Source: Akkermansiaceae bacterium (GTDB lineage: Bacteria > Verrucomicrobiota > Verrucomicrobiia > Verrucomicrobiales > Akkermansiaceae). From it: DNA of 53,231 nucleotides. Numbering within the stretch: position 1 is the first letter of the stretch; each line of letters begins with the position of its first letter. A model generated the notes under the pieces. The model was not told where the DNA came from. It was given only the letters and a program-made list of their open reading frames with translations, and did no database searches. This document shows positions 52,284 to 53,231 of the stretch, piece by piece. Location of the stretch: assembly GCA_903919975.1 (NCBI GenBank), contig CAIXKE010000069.1, forward strand, positions 1 through 53,231. Direction: 5' to 3'. The position numbers and the translations under genes were made by a program.

Positions 52284-52700
52284 ATGAACCAAGCCATCGA
52301 AGATTACCTGGCCGCCCTGTTCACCTCCGCGCAACTGGTCTCCGCGCCCGAGGTGTTCACCGGGACCTCCTCCGACATCCGTCCGCCCGAATCCGATGCG
52401 ATTCTCGTGCTGGCAGACTCGATTGAAAACGTGGTCGGCCCACTGCATCGAGCGACGGTCAAGATTCTCGTCTCGTCACCCACCGACAACCGGACCCAGC
52501 ACGCCGCGCTCGCCCATGCGGTGAAGGGCATCATGGAAGGCGTGCTGCCTGCGGCGAGTGGATTCACCATCGGCGGATTCCGAACGAAAGCCAACTCCAC
52601 CGCCGTGACGGACGACGACCGCTGGCTCACCACTATCGAGGGGAAGCTGCGCGTCTTGCGCCTGGCTGCCTCCTTCCATGAAAGCGTGAACTCGAGATAA
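52284..52700 (+). CDS. phage minor tail/tail-terminator-like protein
   Basis: A 138-residue protein: an N-terminal helix (NQAIEDYLAALFTSAQL), PEVFTGTSSDIRPPESDAIL, a beta region ATVKILVSSPTD and ...HAALAHAVKGIMEG. The layout matches small phage tail-completion proteins that follow head-tail adaptors. Assigned by pattern and position. No further phage gene follows; the next 80 bases carry a nuclease fragment on the other strand. Confidence 0.45.
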   Translation: MNQAIEDYLAALFTSAQLVSAPEVFTGTSSDIRPPESDAILVLADSIENVVGPLHRATVKILVSSPTDNRTQHAALAHAVKGIMEGVLPAASGFTIGGFRTKANSTAVTDDDRWLTTIEGKLRVLRLAASFHESVNSR

Positions 52701-52779
52701 CCATCCCGACGGTTCATCGTGTAAATCTTGATTCTCGCGGGACCGTTGCCGATTTCCACGACACTGCTACGGCGTTTGC

Positions 52780-52849
52780 GTTTCCGGGTAAATCCGTGGT
52801 AAACGACTTTGGAACCTCTTTCAGAGCGCAAAATATAGGCGTAAAACAT
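52780..52849 (-). pseudogene. 5' remnant of a GIY-YIG nuclease gene
   Basis: From the ATG at 52847-52849 the minus strand reads FYAYILRSERGSKVVYHGFT, the classical start of small GIY-YIG (UvrC-type) nucleases. After about 22 residues the match stops and the frame runs into unrelated sequence overlapping the phage gene. Only the beginning of the gene remains. Confidence 0.5.
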
Positions 52850-52919
52850 TCGGTTGTTTCTACACGTTTCAGCCCTACTTCATTGCCTACTTCGCTGCCT
52901 TTAGCTCCTGAAATGGCTT

Positions 52920-53074
52920 GCCATTCGTAGCTTCCGGCACGGAAGCGAAGAATGGCGGACAGGGAGGGATTGCCTTTGGCTATGCCAGTTTGCGCTGCGC
53001 GTTAGGAATGCTTGTTCGCGAAGCTCGCTCCTGCGTTCAAACCCAGTGCTGCGCAGGGGTTCTCATCCCTCCCT
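52920..53074. repeat. compound palindromic element at the window end
   Basis: A hairpin at 52920-52956 (GCCATTC, GCTTCCG, 3-base loop, CGGAAGC, GAATGGC) is followed by AGGGAGGGAT (52961-52970) whose complement ATCCCTCCCT lies at 53065-53074, enclosing about 95 GC-rich bases with more short palindromes. Similar structures accompany GIY-YIG genes in other bacteria (from memory). The rest of 52850-53231 holds no gene that could be recognised. Confidence 0.5.
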
Positions 53075-53231
53075 TTGTTTAGTGGTCCGGCGAAAGCTTA
53101 AAGGTGGCTTTGTGGGAAATCCCGCATTGGGGATTTTAAAACTGGCGGATGGGCTGGCAAGCCCTCGGATGGTGGGTAATCTATTGATTTCATAGGATTC
53201 TTTGGGTCACTGGATTTCCCGGGTTGGTCAA

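Noticed and set aside
52954..52970. Similarity of the sequence to the 3' end of a tRNA-Ser (possible attachment site)
   Set aside because: Only about 16 bases of acceptor and T-arm-like sequence; no anticodon or D arm follows, and the bases fit the palindromic element instead.

Overview
The window reads as a chromosomal segment of a Verrucomicrobiota bacterium, most likely of the Verrucomicrobiaceae/Akkermansiaceae side. The evidence is indirect but consistent: a secretin resembling the Akkermansia type IV pilus-associated protein (Amuc_1098), long-form Hpf, SecG with a Pro-rich tail, a MoxR/Bat operon, weak Shine-Dalgarno sequences with many GTG/TTG starts, and a giant secreted protein whose C-terminal domain is of a type common in this phylum. 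No rRNA, tRNA or CRISPR array was seen.

Bases 1-9.2 kb hold housekeeping genes: the 5' end of a REP-associated (Y1) transposase, thrC and thrB (threonine synthesis), an RlpA-like lipoprotein, an HU-family protein, RNase HIII (rnhC), a small protein that looks like a bacterial Whirly single-strand DNA-binding protein, primosomal helicase priA (divergent from it), and trpB. Bases 9.3-19.5 kb hold a membrane Ser/Thr kinase with a zinc ribbon, an outer-membrane beta-barrel protein, a secG-rhomboid protease pair overlapping by 4 bases, hpf, and a two-gene operon of a secretin and an AsmA-like membrane protein.

Bases 19.8-28.7 kb look like a sugar-uptake and sugar-activation neighbourhood: a secreted or lipoprotein galactose mutarotase, an SLC5 sodium/sugar symporter, a metallo-beta-lactamase-fold hydrolase, a coiled-coil membrane protein, then a GalU-like nucleotidyltransferase overlapping an unusual fusion of an FKP-type (fucokinase-like) GHMP kinase with a UDPGP-type uridylyltransferase. 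Bases 28.7-36.6 kb are a MoxR-DUF58-BatA-BatB/C-BatD/E operon. In it BatB is fused to BatC and BatD to BatE, and both junctions carry a signal-peptide-like segment.

Bases 37.0-49.5 kb are one ORF of more than 4,100 codons for a secreted or surface protein. It has an N-terminal DUF4347, cadherin-like repeats, many MBG-type Ig-like domains, three blocks totalling 28 RCC1-type repeats (14+7+7, i.e. four seven-bladed propellers) each apparently inserted at the same position of an MBG domain, twin ~240-residue modules, and a verrucomicrobial C-terminal domain. A 98-bp direct repeat (5 mismatches) encoding its signal peptide lies at its start and again 343 bp after its stop. The reading frame has no ATG/GTG/TTG upstream of that signal peptide.

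From 49.5 kb the DNA is debris and accessory genes: an Avd-like four-helix fragment, a truncated phage S49 protease, a complete Fic protein, two phage head/tail-type genes, a GIY-YIG nuclease fragment and several palindromic elements. This suggests a decayed prophage and a recombination-prone edge beside the giant gene.
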